Below the pieces are notes generated by a model that was not told the DNA's origin, ran no database searches, and saw only the letters and a list, made by a program, of their open reading frames with translations. Source: an uncultured Bacteroidales bacterium (GTDB lineage Bacteria > Bacteroidota > Bacteroidia > Bacteroidales > Bacteroidaceae). From it: a stretch of 64,000 bases of DNA. Positions 41,441-50,861 of the stretch are shown in pieces. Location: contig CACXKA010000001.1 in NCBI GenBank assembly GCA_902768125.1, positions 1 through 64,000 of the forward strand. Direction: 5' to 3'. Position 1 is the first letter of the stretch; each line of letters starts with the position of its first letter. A program made the position numbers and the translations under genes.

Positions 41441-43132
41441 ATGAAGAAGTCACTTATTTTTTCATTGCTCATTTTATCTTTTCTCCACTGTTTTGCCCAG
41501 CGAGACATATGGATTGACATCAATGGTGTGCGTGACCTCACGCTCGACTCCATCGACATCGCCAATCAGGCACGTCCCGTGCCGGGCAGCAATCGCATAG
41601 GGGACAACCCCGTGCTCTTCTTGGTGGGTAACAGCACCATGCGAACGGGTACCCTCGGCAATGGCAGCAACGGTCAGTGGGGCTGGGGATTCTATGTCCA
41701 CGAATATTATGACGAAGAGAAGATCACCGTAGAGAATCATGCCCTCGGTGGCACCTCTCCCCGTACCTTCTACACCCTCCTTTGGAAGCCCATCCTTGAG
41801 GCGGTCAAGAAAGGAGATTATGTCTTCCTCGAACTGGGACACAACGATAATGGTCCCATCGACTCCATCCGTGCCCGTTCTTCCTACCGTCCTGAAGGCA
41901 AATTGGAAGTGAGGGAAGATTCCATCTCTATATATAATAAGGTGACCCAGCAGCAGGAGACCGTCTACACCTTTGGTGGATACATGCGTCGGTTCATTCG
42001 TGAGATTCGTGCCAAGGGAGCGACGCCCGTCCTCTTCACCCTGACGCCTCGCAATGACTACGAACCCGATGACCCCAAGCGCATCCAACGCAAATTGACT
42101 GACTTCACGCCTGCCATCTACGCCATCGGCAAGGAAACCAACACGCCCGTCATCGACCTCAACGACATCTCTGCCACGAAACTGGAACAATATGGTCCTT
42201 GGAAAACCAACTACCATTTTTATCTCGACAAGATACACACCTCTGCCTATGGTGCCCGCATGAATGCTCAGAGTGCCGCAGAAGGCATTCTTGCGTCTGA
42301 TGATCCCCAACTCGCCTTCCTCAAGACTTGCCTCAATGACAAAGTCATTCCCCAGCGATGTGATCAGAACCGTCAGGAGGGGAAACCCATGGTATTCCTG
42401 TGTGGTGACTCCACGGGCAAGAACGAAGACAATAACCCCGACGGCATGTGGGGATGGGGCAGTCAGGCATACACCGTCTTCGATGCCAACAAGTGCGTCT
42501 TCCAAAATCAGGCAAAGGCAGGACGTTCCACCCGCACCTATATTGATGAAGGTCGTTGGGAGGAAGTTTATAATTCCCTTCAGCGAGGTGATGTGGTGCT
42601 CATCCAGTTTGGTCACAACGACATCGGTGGTATCAAGGATGGCAAGCAACGAGGTGTGCTTGCCACTGCCAAAGACTCCAGTGCCGTCTATCACATGGAG
42701 AACTCAAACCTCTACAAAGTCATCTACTCCTATGGATGGTATCTCAAGAAGATGATCCGCGATGCCCAAGAGAAGGGCGCCTACCCCATCCTGCTCTCCC
42801 TCACCCCTCGCAACGAGTGGCACGAAGGCAACGGACATTCTCGTGGCTTCGTCTATCCCGTCAACGAGAAGGCTGGCAAGTTCTATATCGAACGTCGTAA
42901 CGAGACCTACGGCTCTTGGTGTCGTCAAGTGGCACGAGAGACCGGTTGCGAATTCATCGACGTTCACAACATCACTGCTAACGCCCTGGACAAACTGGGG
43001 CAGAAGAAAGCCGCCCTTTACTTCAAGAACGATCATACCCACACCTCCCTCAAGGGGGCACAACTCAACGCCCAGAGTGTGGCAAAAGGACTTCGTGAAA
43101 TCAACAGTCCTGTGACCTACCTGCTGAAGTAG
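41441..43132 (+). CDS. Secreted esterase with two SGNH domains
   Basis: 563 aa with signal peptide (IFSLLILSFLHCFAQ). Two related domains resemble rhamnogalacturonan acetylesterases. Domain 1: FLVGNSTMRTG, ALGGTSPRTF, LELGHNDNG and LDKIHTS. Domain 2: FLCGDSTGKNE, AKAGRSTRTY, IQFGHNDIGG and NDHTHTS. Both keep Ser, Asn and the Asp-x-x-His pair, but domain 1 has GNS where GDS is usual. Likely removes acetyl groups from pectin side chains. Fusion of two copies is uncommon. Genes before and after share its strand. Confidence 0.88.
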   Translation: MKKSLIFSLLILSFLHCFAQRDIWIDINGVRDLTLDSIDIANQARPVPGSNRIGDNPVLFLVGNSTMRTGTLGNGSNGQWGWGFYVHEYYDEEKITVENHALGGTSPRTFYTLLWKPILEAVKKGDYVFLELGHNDNGPIDSIRARSSYRPEGKLEVREDSISIYNKVTQQQETVYTFGGYMRRFIREIRAKGATPVLFTLTPRNDYEPDDPKRIQRKLTDFTPAIYAIGKETNTPVIDLNDISATKLEQYGPWKTNYHFYLDKIHTSAYGARMNAQSAAEGILASDDPQLAFLKTCLNDKVIPQRCDQNRQEGKPMVFLCGDSTGKNEDNNPDGMWGWGSQAYTVFDANKCVFQNQAKAGRSTRTYIDEGRWEEVYNSLQRGDVVLIQFGHNDIGGIKDGKQRGVLATAKDSSAVYHMENSNLYKVIYSYGWYLKKMIRDAQEKGAYPILLSLTPRNEWHEGNGHSRGFVYPVNEKAGKFYIERRNETYGSWCRQVARETGCEFIDVHNITANALDKLGQKKAALYFKNDHTHTSLKGAQLNAQSVAKGLREINSPVTYLLK

Positions 43133-43151
43133 AAAGGAGGAGGTAACAATC

Positions 43152-44126
43152 ATGTGGAAAATCTATCACTCTTTGATTCCTGATTTTATTGAGGCAATAG
43201 CGGCGACACCTGCCATGCAACGGTTGAAGGATGTGGGCATGCATTGTGGGTGTGAATACACATCGTTCCCGATGTTCACCGGATTGGATCCCTATTCGAG
43301 ATACAAGCACAGTGTGGGATGTGCCTTGATTGTGTGGCGATTCACACAGGACAAACGGCAGACGATTGCAGCTTTGTTGCACGATATCGCCACCCCGACC
43401 TTTGCCCATGTGGTGGACTTCCTGAATGGCGACCACATGAAACAGGAATCGACGGAAAGTGGGACTGCCACCCTGATTGCGTCCTCTCCTGAAATCATGA
43501 CGAGATTCAAGGAATGGGGCATCTCATTAGACGAGGTGGCAGATTATCACCAATACCCCATTGCAGACAACGACTCACCCAAACTGTCAGCAGATCGTTT
43601 GGAATACACCTTGTCAAATATGGTAAATTACCATATCGCCCCGCTGAAGCGTGTCCAGCATTGGTTTGAAAGTCTGAAAGTGGGAAAGAATGAAGAAGGA
43701 GAGGACGAACTGATGTTTTCGGATTTGGCAATAGCTGAGTCTTTCAGTATGGCAGCCCTTGAGACCTCAAAAATTTATATAGCGGATGAAGACCGATTTG
43801 CTATGCAGACATTGGCAGAACTGCTGAAAAAGCATATCGAACGAAACGTGCTGGCGGTTGCCGACCTCCATAAGACAGAAAGCGAGGTCATTGCTCTATT
43901 GAACGGGGATGAGGAAGCCAAAAAGGATTGGGAACGATTCAAGGCCCTCAGCCGCATCCACAGAGGGGCTCATACTGGTGCAAAGACGGTACGTTCCAAG
44001 AAACGATACATCAACCCTTATGTGGAAGGCATGGGAAGGGTGAAAGACTTATCAAGCACCTACGCCCAGGCATTGAATCAATTCATGGAAGCCCCATTGG
44101 ACGAACCTTTGTGGGGAGAGAGTTAA
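43152..44126 (+). CDS. HD domain phosphohydrolase
   Basis: 324 aa. Metal-binding HD motif in ALLHDIATPTFAHVVDF (near 77-93), preceded by RYKHSVGCALIVW with the first His. The pattern resembles dGTPase-like or nucleotide hydrolases. The start at 43152 follows AGGAGGAGGT, a strong Shine-Dalgarno rare in this phylum, which supports it. Substrate unknown. Confidence 0.85.
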   Translation: MWKIYHSLIPDFIEAIAATPAMQRLKDVGMHCGCEYTSFPMFTGLDPYSRYKHSVGCALIVWRFTQDKRQTIAALLHDIATPTFAHVVDFLNGDHMKQESTESGTATLIASSPEIMTRFKEWGISLDEVADYHQYPIADNDSPKLSADRLEYTLSNMVNYHIAPLKRVQHWFESLKVGKNEEGEDELMFSDLAIAESFSMAALETSKIYIADEDRFAMQTLAELLKKHIERNVLAVADLHKTESEVIALLNGDEEAKKDWERFKALSRIHRGAHTGAKTVRSKKRYINPYVEGMGRVKDLSSTYAQALNQFMEAPLDEPLWGES

Positions 44127-44158
44127 CAGTTAAGGGTTAAGGGTTAAAGGTTAAGGGT
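44126..44158. repeat. GGTTAAGGGTTAA tandem repeat
   Basis: Four copies of a TTAAGGG unit between the convergent HD and gldH genes. Confidence 0.85.
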
Positions 44159-44619
44159 TACTTTTCCACGATGATGCCCACGCTCTGCACTTCGTCCAAG
44201 GGATTGAGACGCATGAGGTGTGTGACTCGCAAGGCGTAGTTGTGGTTTGCCTGCATGTGAAGCGCCTGTGGCTTGGAATAGTTTTCATGCATCAGCATTC
44301 CTTCCTGAGTCAGACCCTCCCCTTGGTAGAGGGTGATGGTCAATGGAAGGGAAGAGATGACCGAATCATTATCCAACAATTCGGCACGAGCCACGATGTC
44401 CTTGTATTGGAACAAGGTAGTGGTGCGCACCCCTAAGGTGACAGCCACATCCATCTCCTGTTCCGTAGGTGGAATATTGAAATAGAGAGGTTCGTTGCTG
44501 TCCCATTCTTTTTTGGGCATATCCTGATAGAGGGTATAATAGAGGTTGTCCTCACAAGCTGTGAGGAGGGTCAAGCAAAGAATCCCTATCAACGTGAAAT
44601 ATGAGCGGATTCGTTTCAT
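44158..44619 (-). CDS. gldH: Gliding motility lipoprotein GldH
   Basis: 153 aa. Signal peptide with lipobox (LCLTLLTAC, Cys near 22). YYTLYQDMPKKEWDSNEPLYFNIP and YSKPQALHMQANHNYALRVTHLMR match the GldH family. Named from gliding flavobacteria but common in non-gliding Bacteroidales, where its role is unclear. Start overlaps the ricT stop (ATGA), so the two are coupled. Stop lies in a TTAAGGG tract. Confidence 0.92.
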   Translation of the reverse strand: MKRIRSYFTLIGILCLTLLTACEDNLYYTLYQDMPKKEWDSNEPLYFNIPPTEQEMDVAVTLGVRTTTLFQYKDIVARAELLDNDSVISSLPLTITLYQGEGLTQEGMLMHENYSKPQALHMQANHNYALRVTHLMRLNPLDEVQSVGIIVEK

Positions 44620-45734
44620 TCTTTCGCACCTCCTCCGTGACCGCCGTGCTTCTTTTTCTTCTTTTTATGACGCTTGTTCTGGCTGTCAAAACGATTGATG
44701 TCGCCCTGATCCAACAAATCAACTGATACAGGTGCCTCCTGTCTTTCCTTTTCATCGAGGGATTCGGGCTTCTGTCCGTTGCGGTTCATCTGAATCACCT
44801 CAAACGCACGACGGGCAGAGATAGTCTTCTCATTCACCAGCATCTTCTTGTCGGTGGAATAAGTAACCATATGGGCAAGGATGTCTGCCTTTACAAAGAA
44901 ATACTCACTCTCTTGGGTGTGCAGGGTGATCTCACGAGACGGCAAGCGTTTGAGGGACTCCATATACTGATCCACCTCGTAGTTCATGCAGCACTTGAGC
45001 TTGGCACATTGTCCTGCCAACTTCTGTGGATTGAGTGAGATGTCCTGGAAACGTGCAGCAGCGGTGCTGACCGATGAGAAGTTGGTCATCCAGGTGGCAC
45101 AACAGAGTTCACGTCCACAAGGACCGATACCACCGATACGTCCCGCCTCCTGACGGGCACCAATCTGCTTCATCTCGATACGTACCCGGAAACGGTCAGC
45201 TAACACCTTGATGAGTTGACGGAAATCGACACGCTCATCAGCAATATAGTAGAAAATCGCCTTGTTGCCATCACCTTGATACTCCACATCCCCAATCTTC
45301 ATCTGCAAACCGAGGTGGAGGGCAATCTGACGGCTCTCAATCATGGTTTCATGTTCCTTCTGCTTGGCTTCTTCCCACTTATCGAGATCTGTCTGACGTG
45401 CCTTGCGGTAAATCTTCTTCAGTTCGGTACCAGGTTTGAGGTTGGCTTTCTTCACCTGCAAGGGCACCAGTCTGCCGGTCATCGTCACCGTACCAATGTC
45501 GTGACCTGGATTTGCCTCCACAGCCACCACATCACCTTTCTCCAAGGGAAGTTTGTTCACATTGAGGAAATAGCCTTTACGTGGGGGCTTGAATTGCACC
45601 TCCACTACATCACATGCCGCCGCGTTGTCGGGCAGGTCGGCAAACCAATCGTATGTATTGAGTTTATCTGCATGGCGGCTACATCCCTTGACACTGATGT
45701 CACCGCAACAGTTTCCACATTTAAATTCAGTCAT
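44616..45734 (-). CDS. ricT: PSP1/RicT family regulatory iron-sulfur protein
   Basis: 372 aa. The PSP1 domain includes VEVQFKPPRKGYF, DVVAVEANPGHDIGTV, FYYIADERVDFRQLIKVLADRFRVRIEMKQIGARQEA and the Cys-rich IGPCGRELCCATW...KLKCCMN. In Bacillus, RicT (YaaT) works with other Ric proteins in RNA processing. The C-terminal tail is lysine-rich and disordered, ending KKKKKHGGHGGG. It is coupled to gldH. Upstream lies a GxxExxY cassette, then holB; in many Bacteroidales holB, ricT and gldH are adjacent. Confidence 0.93.
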   Translation of the reverse strand: MTEFKCGNCCGDISVKGCSRHADKLNTYDWFADLPDNAAACDVVEVQFKPPRKGYFLNVNKLPLEKGDVVAVEANPGHDIGTVTMTGRLVPLQVKKANLKPGTELKKIYRKARQTDLDKWEEAKQKEHETMIESRQIALHLGLQMKIGDVEYQGDGNKAIFYYIADERVDFRQLIKVLADRFRVRIEMKQIGARQEAGRIGGIGPCGRELCCATWMTNFSSVSTAAARFQDISLNPQKLAGQCAKLKCCMNYEVDQYMESLKRLPSREITLHTQESEYFFVKADILAHMVTYSTDKKMLVNEKTISARRAFEVIQMNRNGQKPESLDEKERQEAPVSVDLLDQGDINRFDSQNKRHKKKKKKHGGHGGGAKE

Positions 45735-45762
45735 ATTTTACAAAAAATTATATCTATTATTA

Positions 45763-46234
45763 AACATCGCCGCAAAGCGGCAAATGAAACGAATCTAACG
45801 AAACTGGGGCGCCTTGGGGTTATAGAGTCGTTCGTATTCTAACAATTTCGTACCAAAGTTTATCAACAACGCCACGTTCATATTTGCAACATGGGCATAA
45901 TTGATGGTTTGAGCCCTATGTAAATCCTCCAGCTGTTCCACTGCCTTCAACTCCACAATCACACTATCATAACATACAAAATCGGGTATAAATTCTGCCG
46001 ATAGCATCTCACCCTTATAGTTCACTTTCAAAGGCTTCTCACGTTCATAGGGTATTGACTGACGTATGAATTCCTTTTCCAATGCCTCTTGATACACTCT
46101 TTCCGAAAAACCACAACCCAAAACTTTATGTACCTCCATCGCTGCACCAATAATACTATATGTCTTCGATTCTTTTTTTGTCACCATGTTTCTTTTCGTT
46201 CTATTCGTTTCATTTGCCGCTTTGCGGCGATGTT
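45763..46234. mobile_element. GxxExxY cassette bounded by 41-bp inverted repeats
   Basis: 45763-45803 and 46194-46234 are reverse complements with only two mismatches in 41 bp. Each arm contains a small hairpin GCCGCAAAGCGGC and the phrase AAATGAAACGAAT. The GxxExxY gene fills the inside and its stop codon lies within the left arm. The whole unit lies between ricT and holB. Confidence 0.75.
45795..46187 (-). CDS. GxxExxY family protein, 130 aa
   Basis: Family signature GCGFSERVYQEALEKEFIRQ, then PDFVCYDSVIVELKA (D...E-x-K pattern) and NYAHVANMNVALLINFG. Length is normal for the family. Its last two codons are in the left inverted-repeat arm, so gene and repeat moved together. Function unknown; nuclease-like fold possible. 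It resembles the 2042-2413 protein more than the 5346 cassette protein. Confidence 0.88.
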   Translation of the reverse strand: MVTKKESKTYSIIGAAMEVHKVLGCGFSERVYQEALEKEFIRQSIPYEREKPLKVNYKGEMLSAEFIPDFVCYDSVIVELKAVEQLEDLHRAQTINYAHVANMNVALLINFGTKLLEYERLYNPKAPQFR

Positions 46235-46277
46235 GTCAATAATCACACCTATCGCTGTATACAAATGAAACGAATTG

Positions 46278-47366
46278 TTATCTGTTTTTAATGAGTACAA
46301 TCATTTTGAGGGCGAAATCGAAGAAGACGATTTTGGGGCTAGTGTTCTGGGCAATGTCTCGTTGGGCGAGAGAGAGTTCGTCCATGATGCCGATAACATT
46401 GCGCTCGTTGATGAACGGGGCAAACTTCACGGCAAACTGCGATTCCTGTTCCGTCATATAGTTCAGATCCGACTGACGCCCGAAGTTGTAGATGAAGTTC
46501 TCTCGAATCATCTTCTGGCAGTAGTCGAGGAAAGACTTGATGCGTTCTCGTCCCATCCCTGCCACACGTTCGCTCCACAGTTTCATTTCCTTCACCCGAC
46601 GAGCATAAGACAGGCGCATCAACTCCACGAACAAATCGAAGAAGTATTCCCCCTCGGAATCGCTGGTGATGATTCGCAGGGCTTGTGCCATATTTCCGTT
46701 GCAAGAGCGAGCAATGCGTTTGGCTTCAGCAGGCAGGATGCTGTAACGTTCAATGAGCGCCTGTTCCACCTCCTGCTCTGTGAGTCGAGGCACTGCCACC
46801 ATCTGTGTGCGGCTCCGTACTGTCTGCAACACCTTATCAGGCTGTTCACTCACCAAGAGAAAGACCGTCTGTGCTGGCGGTTCCTCCAAGAGTTTGAGTA
46901 GTTTGTTGGCACACTCCGTGTTCATCTTCTCAGGCAGCCAGATAAGCATCACCTTATACCCTCCCTGACTGGATTTCAGGCTGAGTTTCCGCACAATCGC
47001 CTCACTCTCGTTGGCATAGATGACCAGTTGCTGATTCTCTGCTCCCGCCATCTCCATCCATTCAGACATCCCGAAATAGGGACGAGTGAGCAACTGTTCA
47101 CGCCATTCCTTTAGGAACTCATCACAAAAAGAGTCCTTGCCACTGGTTCGCTTGTAGATGGGGAAAGCGAAGTGCAGGTCAGGGTGTTGCAACTTCTCCG
47201 CCATCGGATTGTCACCCAGCAACCGCTGTGCGTATGCCACCGCAATGGGTAAAGCCCCACAACCTTCAGGACCATACAACATCAAGGCATGTGGCACCCT
47301 CCCCTGCTGAAGTTCATCAAGCAGGCGTTGCTTCACAGTGTCTTGTGCGATGATTTGGTCGAACAT
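46278..47366 (-). CDS. holB: DNA polymerase III delta prime subunit
   Basis: 362 aa. Clamp-loader AAA+ protein: FDQIIAQDTVKQRLLDELQQGRVPHALMLYGPEGCG at the N-terminus, then MLIWLPEKMNTECANKLLKLLEEPPAQTVFLLVSEQPDKVL and TVRSRTQMVAVPRL with the SRC/SRT-type motif. The P-loop is degenerate (GPEGCGALP, no Lys), as in non-hydrolysing delta prime subunits. Loads the beta clamp. Confidence 0.93.
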   Translation of the reverse strand: MFDQIIAQDTVKQRLLDELQQGRVPHALMLYGPEGCGALPIAVAYAQRLLGDNPMAEKLQHPDLHFAFPIYKRTSGKDSFCDEFLKEWREQLLTRPYFGMSEWMEMAGAENQQLVIYANESEAIVRKLSLKSSQGGYKVMLIWLPEKMNTECANKLLKLLEEPPAQTVFLLVSEQPDKVLQTVRSRTQMVAVPRLTEQEVEQALIERYSILPAEAKRIARSCNGNMAQALRIITSDSEGEYFFDLFVELMRLSYARRVKEMKLWSERVAGMGRERIKSFLDYCQKMIRENFIYNFGRQSDLNYMTEQESQFAVKFAPFINERNVIGIMDELSLAQRDIAQNTSPKIVFFDFALKMIVLIKNR

Positions 47367-47417
47367 GAGGTGGTGGTTTTTATGGTTTACAGTTTACTGT
47401 TTACTGTTTAGGGGGAG

Positions 47418-48371
47418 TTAATAGATTGCTTTCGCGATTTCGCGGATGCTTTCTGTGGCACCCATTGAGTAGAAATGGATGCTGGGCACCTTATGCTGCA
47501 TCAGTTCCTTGCACTGCTGGATACCCCACTCTATACCCAATTGTTTCACCTCTGCATCGGTGGTGCATTTCTCCATCTCCTTCGAGAGTTCCTCGGGCAG
47601 ATCCAGATGGAAAGTCTTGGGCAGCACATTGAACTGGCTCAACTTTGCCATCGGTTTGATGCCTGGGATAATCGGCATGGTGATACCCACCTCTCGGGCA
47701 CGTTCCACAAACTGGAAGTATTTCTCATTATCGTAGAAGATCTGGGTCACCGCATAATCTGCGCCCAAATCTTGTTTCTGCTTGAGCACCAGCAGGTCGA
47801 ACTCCAGATTCGGAGCCTCCTCATGCTTCTCGGGATAGGCAGCCACACCAAAGGAGAACGGTGCACCCGGATTCTTGATGGGTGTACCATCCACAAACTT
47901 CCCTGCATTGAAAAGGTTGACCTGTTCAATCAGTTCGGTAGCATGACTATAGCCGTCCTTCATCGGCATGAAACGAGCCTCATCCTTCGCTTTGTCACCA
48001 CGAAGAACGAGCAGATCCTGAATGCCCAGGAACTGGAGGTCGAGCAACATATACTCAATGTCCTCCTTGGTCATACCACTCACCACTACATGAGGCACCA
48101 CCTTGATGCCATACTTCTGCATGATGGCACTTGCCACAGCCACCGTGCCCGGACGCCGGCGCACAAAATGACGGAGATAGGTGCCATCAGGTTGTTCCAC
48201 ATACACGTACTCACTACGGTGGGTCGTGATGTTGATATATTCGGGACCGAACTCCTTCAGCGCATCGATGGTGCTGAAAAGAGAAGACGTGCCTGTCCCT
48301 TTCACTGGTGGCAACACCTCGAAGGAGAAGGCCGTCTTTTCAGTCTTATTGATCAATTCTGATACTGTCAA
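47418..48371 (-). CDS. metF: Methylenetetrahydrofolate reductase
   Basis: 317 aa, FAD enzyme making 5-methyl-THF for methionine synthesis. FSFEVLPPVKGTG, THRSEYVYVEQPDG, LLVLRGDKAKDE, FGVAAYPEKHEEAPN, YAVTQIFYDNEKYFQFVERAREVGI and PIIPGIKPM are typical. The predicted start is TTG at 48371; an in-frame stop (TAG) lies directly before it and no ATG is nearby. A GTTTACTGTTTACTG repeat fills the gap to holB. Confidence 0.95.
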   Translation of the reverse strand: MTVSELINKTEKTAFSFEVLPPVKGTGTSSLFSTIDALKEFGPEYINITTHRSEYVYVEQPDGTYLRHFVRRRPGTVAVASAIMQKYGIKVVPHVVVSGMTKEDIEYMLLDLQFLGIQDLLVLRGDKAKDEARFMPMKDGYSHATELIEQVNLFNAGKFVDGTPIKNPGAPFSFGVAAYPEKHEEAPNLEFDLLVLKQKQDLGADYAVTQIFYDNEKYFQFVERAREVGITMPIIPGIKPMAKLSQFNVLPKTFHLDLPEELSKEMEKCTTDAEVKQLGIEWGIQQCKELMQHKVPSIHFYSMGATESIREIAKAIY

Positions 48372-48389
48372 ACTATTCTGTTTTTATGA

Positions 48390-49097
48390 TTATTCAAGAT
48401 TGCCCTTCAACTGGTTGTAAGCAGCAATCATCACGAACAACTGGATGGCCTCAGCAAAGTACACACCGATGCAGCAGCACAGGAAACCCACGATGCCAAC
48501 ACCCACCATAACGATACCCAGACCAAGCATAGACATCGTGTTATCTGAAGTCATCTTCCATGCTGCACTGATAGATTCACCGATGCCTGCCTCTGGATTC
48601 TCCACCTGATAAACAGGAGCCAAAATGAGGCGAGGAGCCACGAAGAAGAAAGGAATAACGCAGCAGAAGAGTGCCACGATACCGATAATACCCACGATGA
48701 AGCTCACTACAAACGCCTTGAGATAAGTTGCGAATGGAAGTTTGAAGGCATCGAAAGTCACCTCATTGTAGCGACCGCTCATCAAACCCAGAGCCAGATT
48801 GTAGAGACCCACACTCACAATGGTGCTAATGATACCACCAAACATATTGCCGATATTGGCTCCTACGCTATTGTAAGACTGGGAGAGGTTACCCAAACTA
48901 CTCCAGTCACCTTTGCTGATTGCTTCACCAATTGCCTGAGAGTCCGCCATATTGAATGAAGGACCCACCATTGATGACAAAGCACTTGTTACGATACCCA
49001 GCAACAGATAAATCACTGCGATGAGCAAACCATACTTCTTTGCATATTCCCAACCTGTGCTGATAGCAGCACTCATTTCCAATGAAAAATTAGCCAT
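48390..49097 (-). CDS. Integral membrane protein, DUF975-like
   Basis: 235 aa with about five membrane helices: LLIAVIYLLLGIVTSAL, IISTIVSVGLYNLAL, AFVVSFIVGIIGIVALFCCVIPFFFV, MLGLGIVMVGVGIVGFLCCCIGVYF. The plan (ISTGWEYAKKY at the start, GIGESISAAWKMTSDN before the last helices) resembles DUF975/YciC-type membrane proteins of unknown function. Alone between metF and the YpfJ-type gene. Confidence 0.75.
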   Translation of the reverse strand: MANFSLEMSAAISTGWEYAKKYGLLIAVIYLLLGIVTSALSSMVGPSFNMADSQAIGEAISKGDWSSLGNLSQSYNSVGANIGNMFGGIISTIVSVGLYNLALGLMSGRYNEVTFDAFKLPFATYLKAFVVSFIVGIIGIVALFCCVIPFFFVAPRLILAPVYQVENPEAGIGESISAAWKMTSDNTMSMLGLGIVMVGVGIVGFLCCCIGVYFAEAIQLFVMIAAYNQLKGNLE

Positions 49098-49173
49098 AAT
49101 CTTTGTTTTAAGTTTTAAGTAGTTAATTAATATTTTGCGTTATTACGAGATTACGATATGACGTGATGACGTT

Positions 49174-50064
49174 TTAGAGTTGTTCGTAGCTGTAGGCGAA
49201 GGTGTTGCCTTGGGCGATGTCACCAGAAGTGAAGCCTCGCTTGAACCACTTCATGCGCTGCTGGCTCGTACCGTGATTGAAGGACTCAGGCACCACATAC
49301 CCCTGTGCCTTCTTCTGCAAGTAGTCATCACCAATCACCTGTGCCGTACCCAGCGCCTCTTCCAAGTCACCGTCCTCGAGAGAGCCAAACATCTTCTGCT
49401 CATGATGTGCCCAGACACCTGCATAGTTGTCTGCCTGCAACTCCAACTGCACACTGATCTTATTCGCCTCGCTCTGAGAGAGTCTTGACATCTGCTCGTG
49501 TGCCTTGCCCAACGTACCCAAGAGGTACTGTACATGGTGACCCACCTCGTGGGCAATCACATAGGCGTAGGCAAAGTCGCCATCACTACCCAACGAAGAC
49601 TTCATCGACGTGAAGAATGAGAGGTCGATATATACACTTTGGTCAGCAGAACAATAGAAAGGACCCGTGCTGGCACTGGCACCACCACAACCCGACTGTA
49701 CTGAACCGCTGAAGAGCACCAACGTAGGAGGTTCGTAGGTCTTGCCAATCTTCTGGAACTCAGCCGTCCAAACATCCTCGGTAGAAGCCAGCACCTTCTT
49801 GGCAAACGACGCCAACTCTTGTTCCTCAGCCGTGGGCTGGTATTCTTCGTTCTGTCCATTCTGACCTGTGACCACACTGGTCATATCGCCTGCACTGCTT
49901 GCCACCTGAACGGCCTGATTCAGGTCGCCAGTCGCACAATAGGCAATCAGACCTATCACTATCGCCATACCGATGCCAAGTCCACCCTTGCCACCCAGCT
50001 TGAAGCCACCACTTCCACGGCGGTCGTCCACATTGGAACTCTCTCTTCTTCCGTCAAGTCTCAT
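49174..50064 (-). CDS. ypfJ: YpfJ-type neutral zinc metallopeptidase
   Basis: 296 aa. N-terminal RLDGRRESSNVDDRRG, one membrane segment (GIGMAIVIGLIAYCATG), then the peptidase with VIAHEVGHHVQ (HExxH) and LELQADNYAGVWAHHEQ (third ligand region). Matches UPF0042-independent YpfJ/KPN_02809 family zinc peptidases of unknown substrate. A -7 box is at 50109-50116. Confidence 0.92.
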   Translation of the reverse strand: MRLDGRRESSNVDDRRGSGGFKLGGKGGLGIGMAIVIGLIAYCATGDLNQAVQVASSAGDMTSVVTGQNGQNEEYQPTAEEQELASFAKKVLASTEDVWTAEFQKIGKTYEPPTLVLFSGSVQSGCGGASASTGPFYCSADQSVYIDLSFFTSMKSSLGSDGDFAYAYVIAHEVGHHVQYLLGTLGKAHEQMSRLSQSEANKISVQLELQADNYAGVWAHHEQKMFGSLEDGDLEEALGTAQVIGDDYLQKKAQGYVVPESFNHGTSQQRMKWFKRGFTSGDIAQGNTFAYSYEQL

Positions 50065-50108
50065 AGTTTTCTCTTTCTTTTAAATGCTCATTCTATACAA
50101 TATGCATG

Positions 50109-50116
50109 CAAAGATA
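50109..50116 (-). promoter_or_regulatory. -7 box for the YpfJ-type gene
   Basis: Reads TATCTTTG on the minus strand, 45 bp before the start. Confidence 0.6.
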
Positions 50117-50245
50117 CGAATAAGTTTTTTTTCTGTTGCTATTTGGAACACACTTTTTGATAAAAAGTGGCAAATCCCTACCCCAAATTCCTCATTCCCT
50201 ATCAAATATAGTCCAACTCCTAACCTCCAACTCCTAACTTTTTCC

Positions 50246-50253
50246 TAACTTTG
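50246..50253 (+). promoter_or_regulatory. -7 box for the TonB-like gene
   Basis: TAACTTTG, 23 bp before the start at 50277. Confidence 0.6.
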
Positions 50254-50276
50254 CTCCCACAAAACCTAAAAAAGGG

Positions 50277-50774
50277 ATGAATATGAAACTGAACAAGCTC
50301 TATCTGATGCTCGCATTGGGCATCGTGGCACTCACAGCCAACGCACAAGAAGGAACTGATGTTCCAGCAAGGTTAAAAGAAGCACAGATGTCTGGTTTCG
50401 GCTCCAAGAACAAGGAATCCATCCTTCAAGGTGCCAAAGCCGACAGCATTGCCAAGGTGGAAGCCGATCAAGCCGCTAAAGTGGCAGGTGACACCGACCC
50501 AGAGTTCCCTGGTGGCGAAGTCTTCCTGCAGGCATATCTGAAGAAGAAGCTCCTCCACTCCGACGTAAGCGGTAAGGGCGATGTGGTCATCAGCTTCAAG
50601 GTGGACAAGAAAGGTAACATTTACGGCGCTGAGGTGACTAAGTCGGCAGGTAACACCCTTGACACCGCTGCCTTCAACATCGTCACCGGTATGCCTCGCT
50701 GGCGTCCAGGTTTGACCAACGGACAGCCTGCAGACAAACCAGCCAGTGTCACCGTCAGCTTTGGAAAGGAATAA
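50277..50774 (+). CDS. TonB C-terminal domain protein
   Basis: 165 aa. Signal peptide (YLMLALGIVALTANA), a Lys/Ala-rich linker, and a TonB C-terminal domain: GGEVFLQAYLKKKLLHSDVSG, VVISFKVDKKGNIYGAEVTKS and AAFNIVTGMPRWRPGLTNGQPA. There is no retained membrane anchor as in true TonB, so this is one of the small periplasmic TonB-domain proteins frequent in Bacteroidetes, possibly binding an outer-membrane partner. Single-gene unit. Confidence 0.85.
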   Translation: MNMKLNKLYLMLALGIVALTANAQEGTDVPARLKEAQMSGFGSKNKESILQGAKADSIAKVEADQAAKVAGDTDPEFPGGEVFLQAYLKKKLLHSDVSGKGDVVISFKVDKKGNIYGAEVTKSAGNTLDTAAFNIVTGMPRWRPGLTNGQPADKPASVTVSFGKE

Positions 50775-50861
50775 CTTTTAGAAAGTTCAAAGTTCAAGAG
50801 TTCAAAGTTCAAGAGTTCAAGGGGTTAGAGATGTTGGCGAAGTGATTGAAATCAAATAAGA

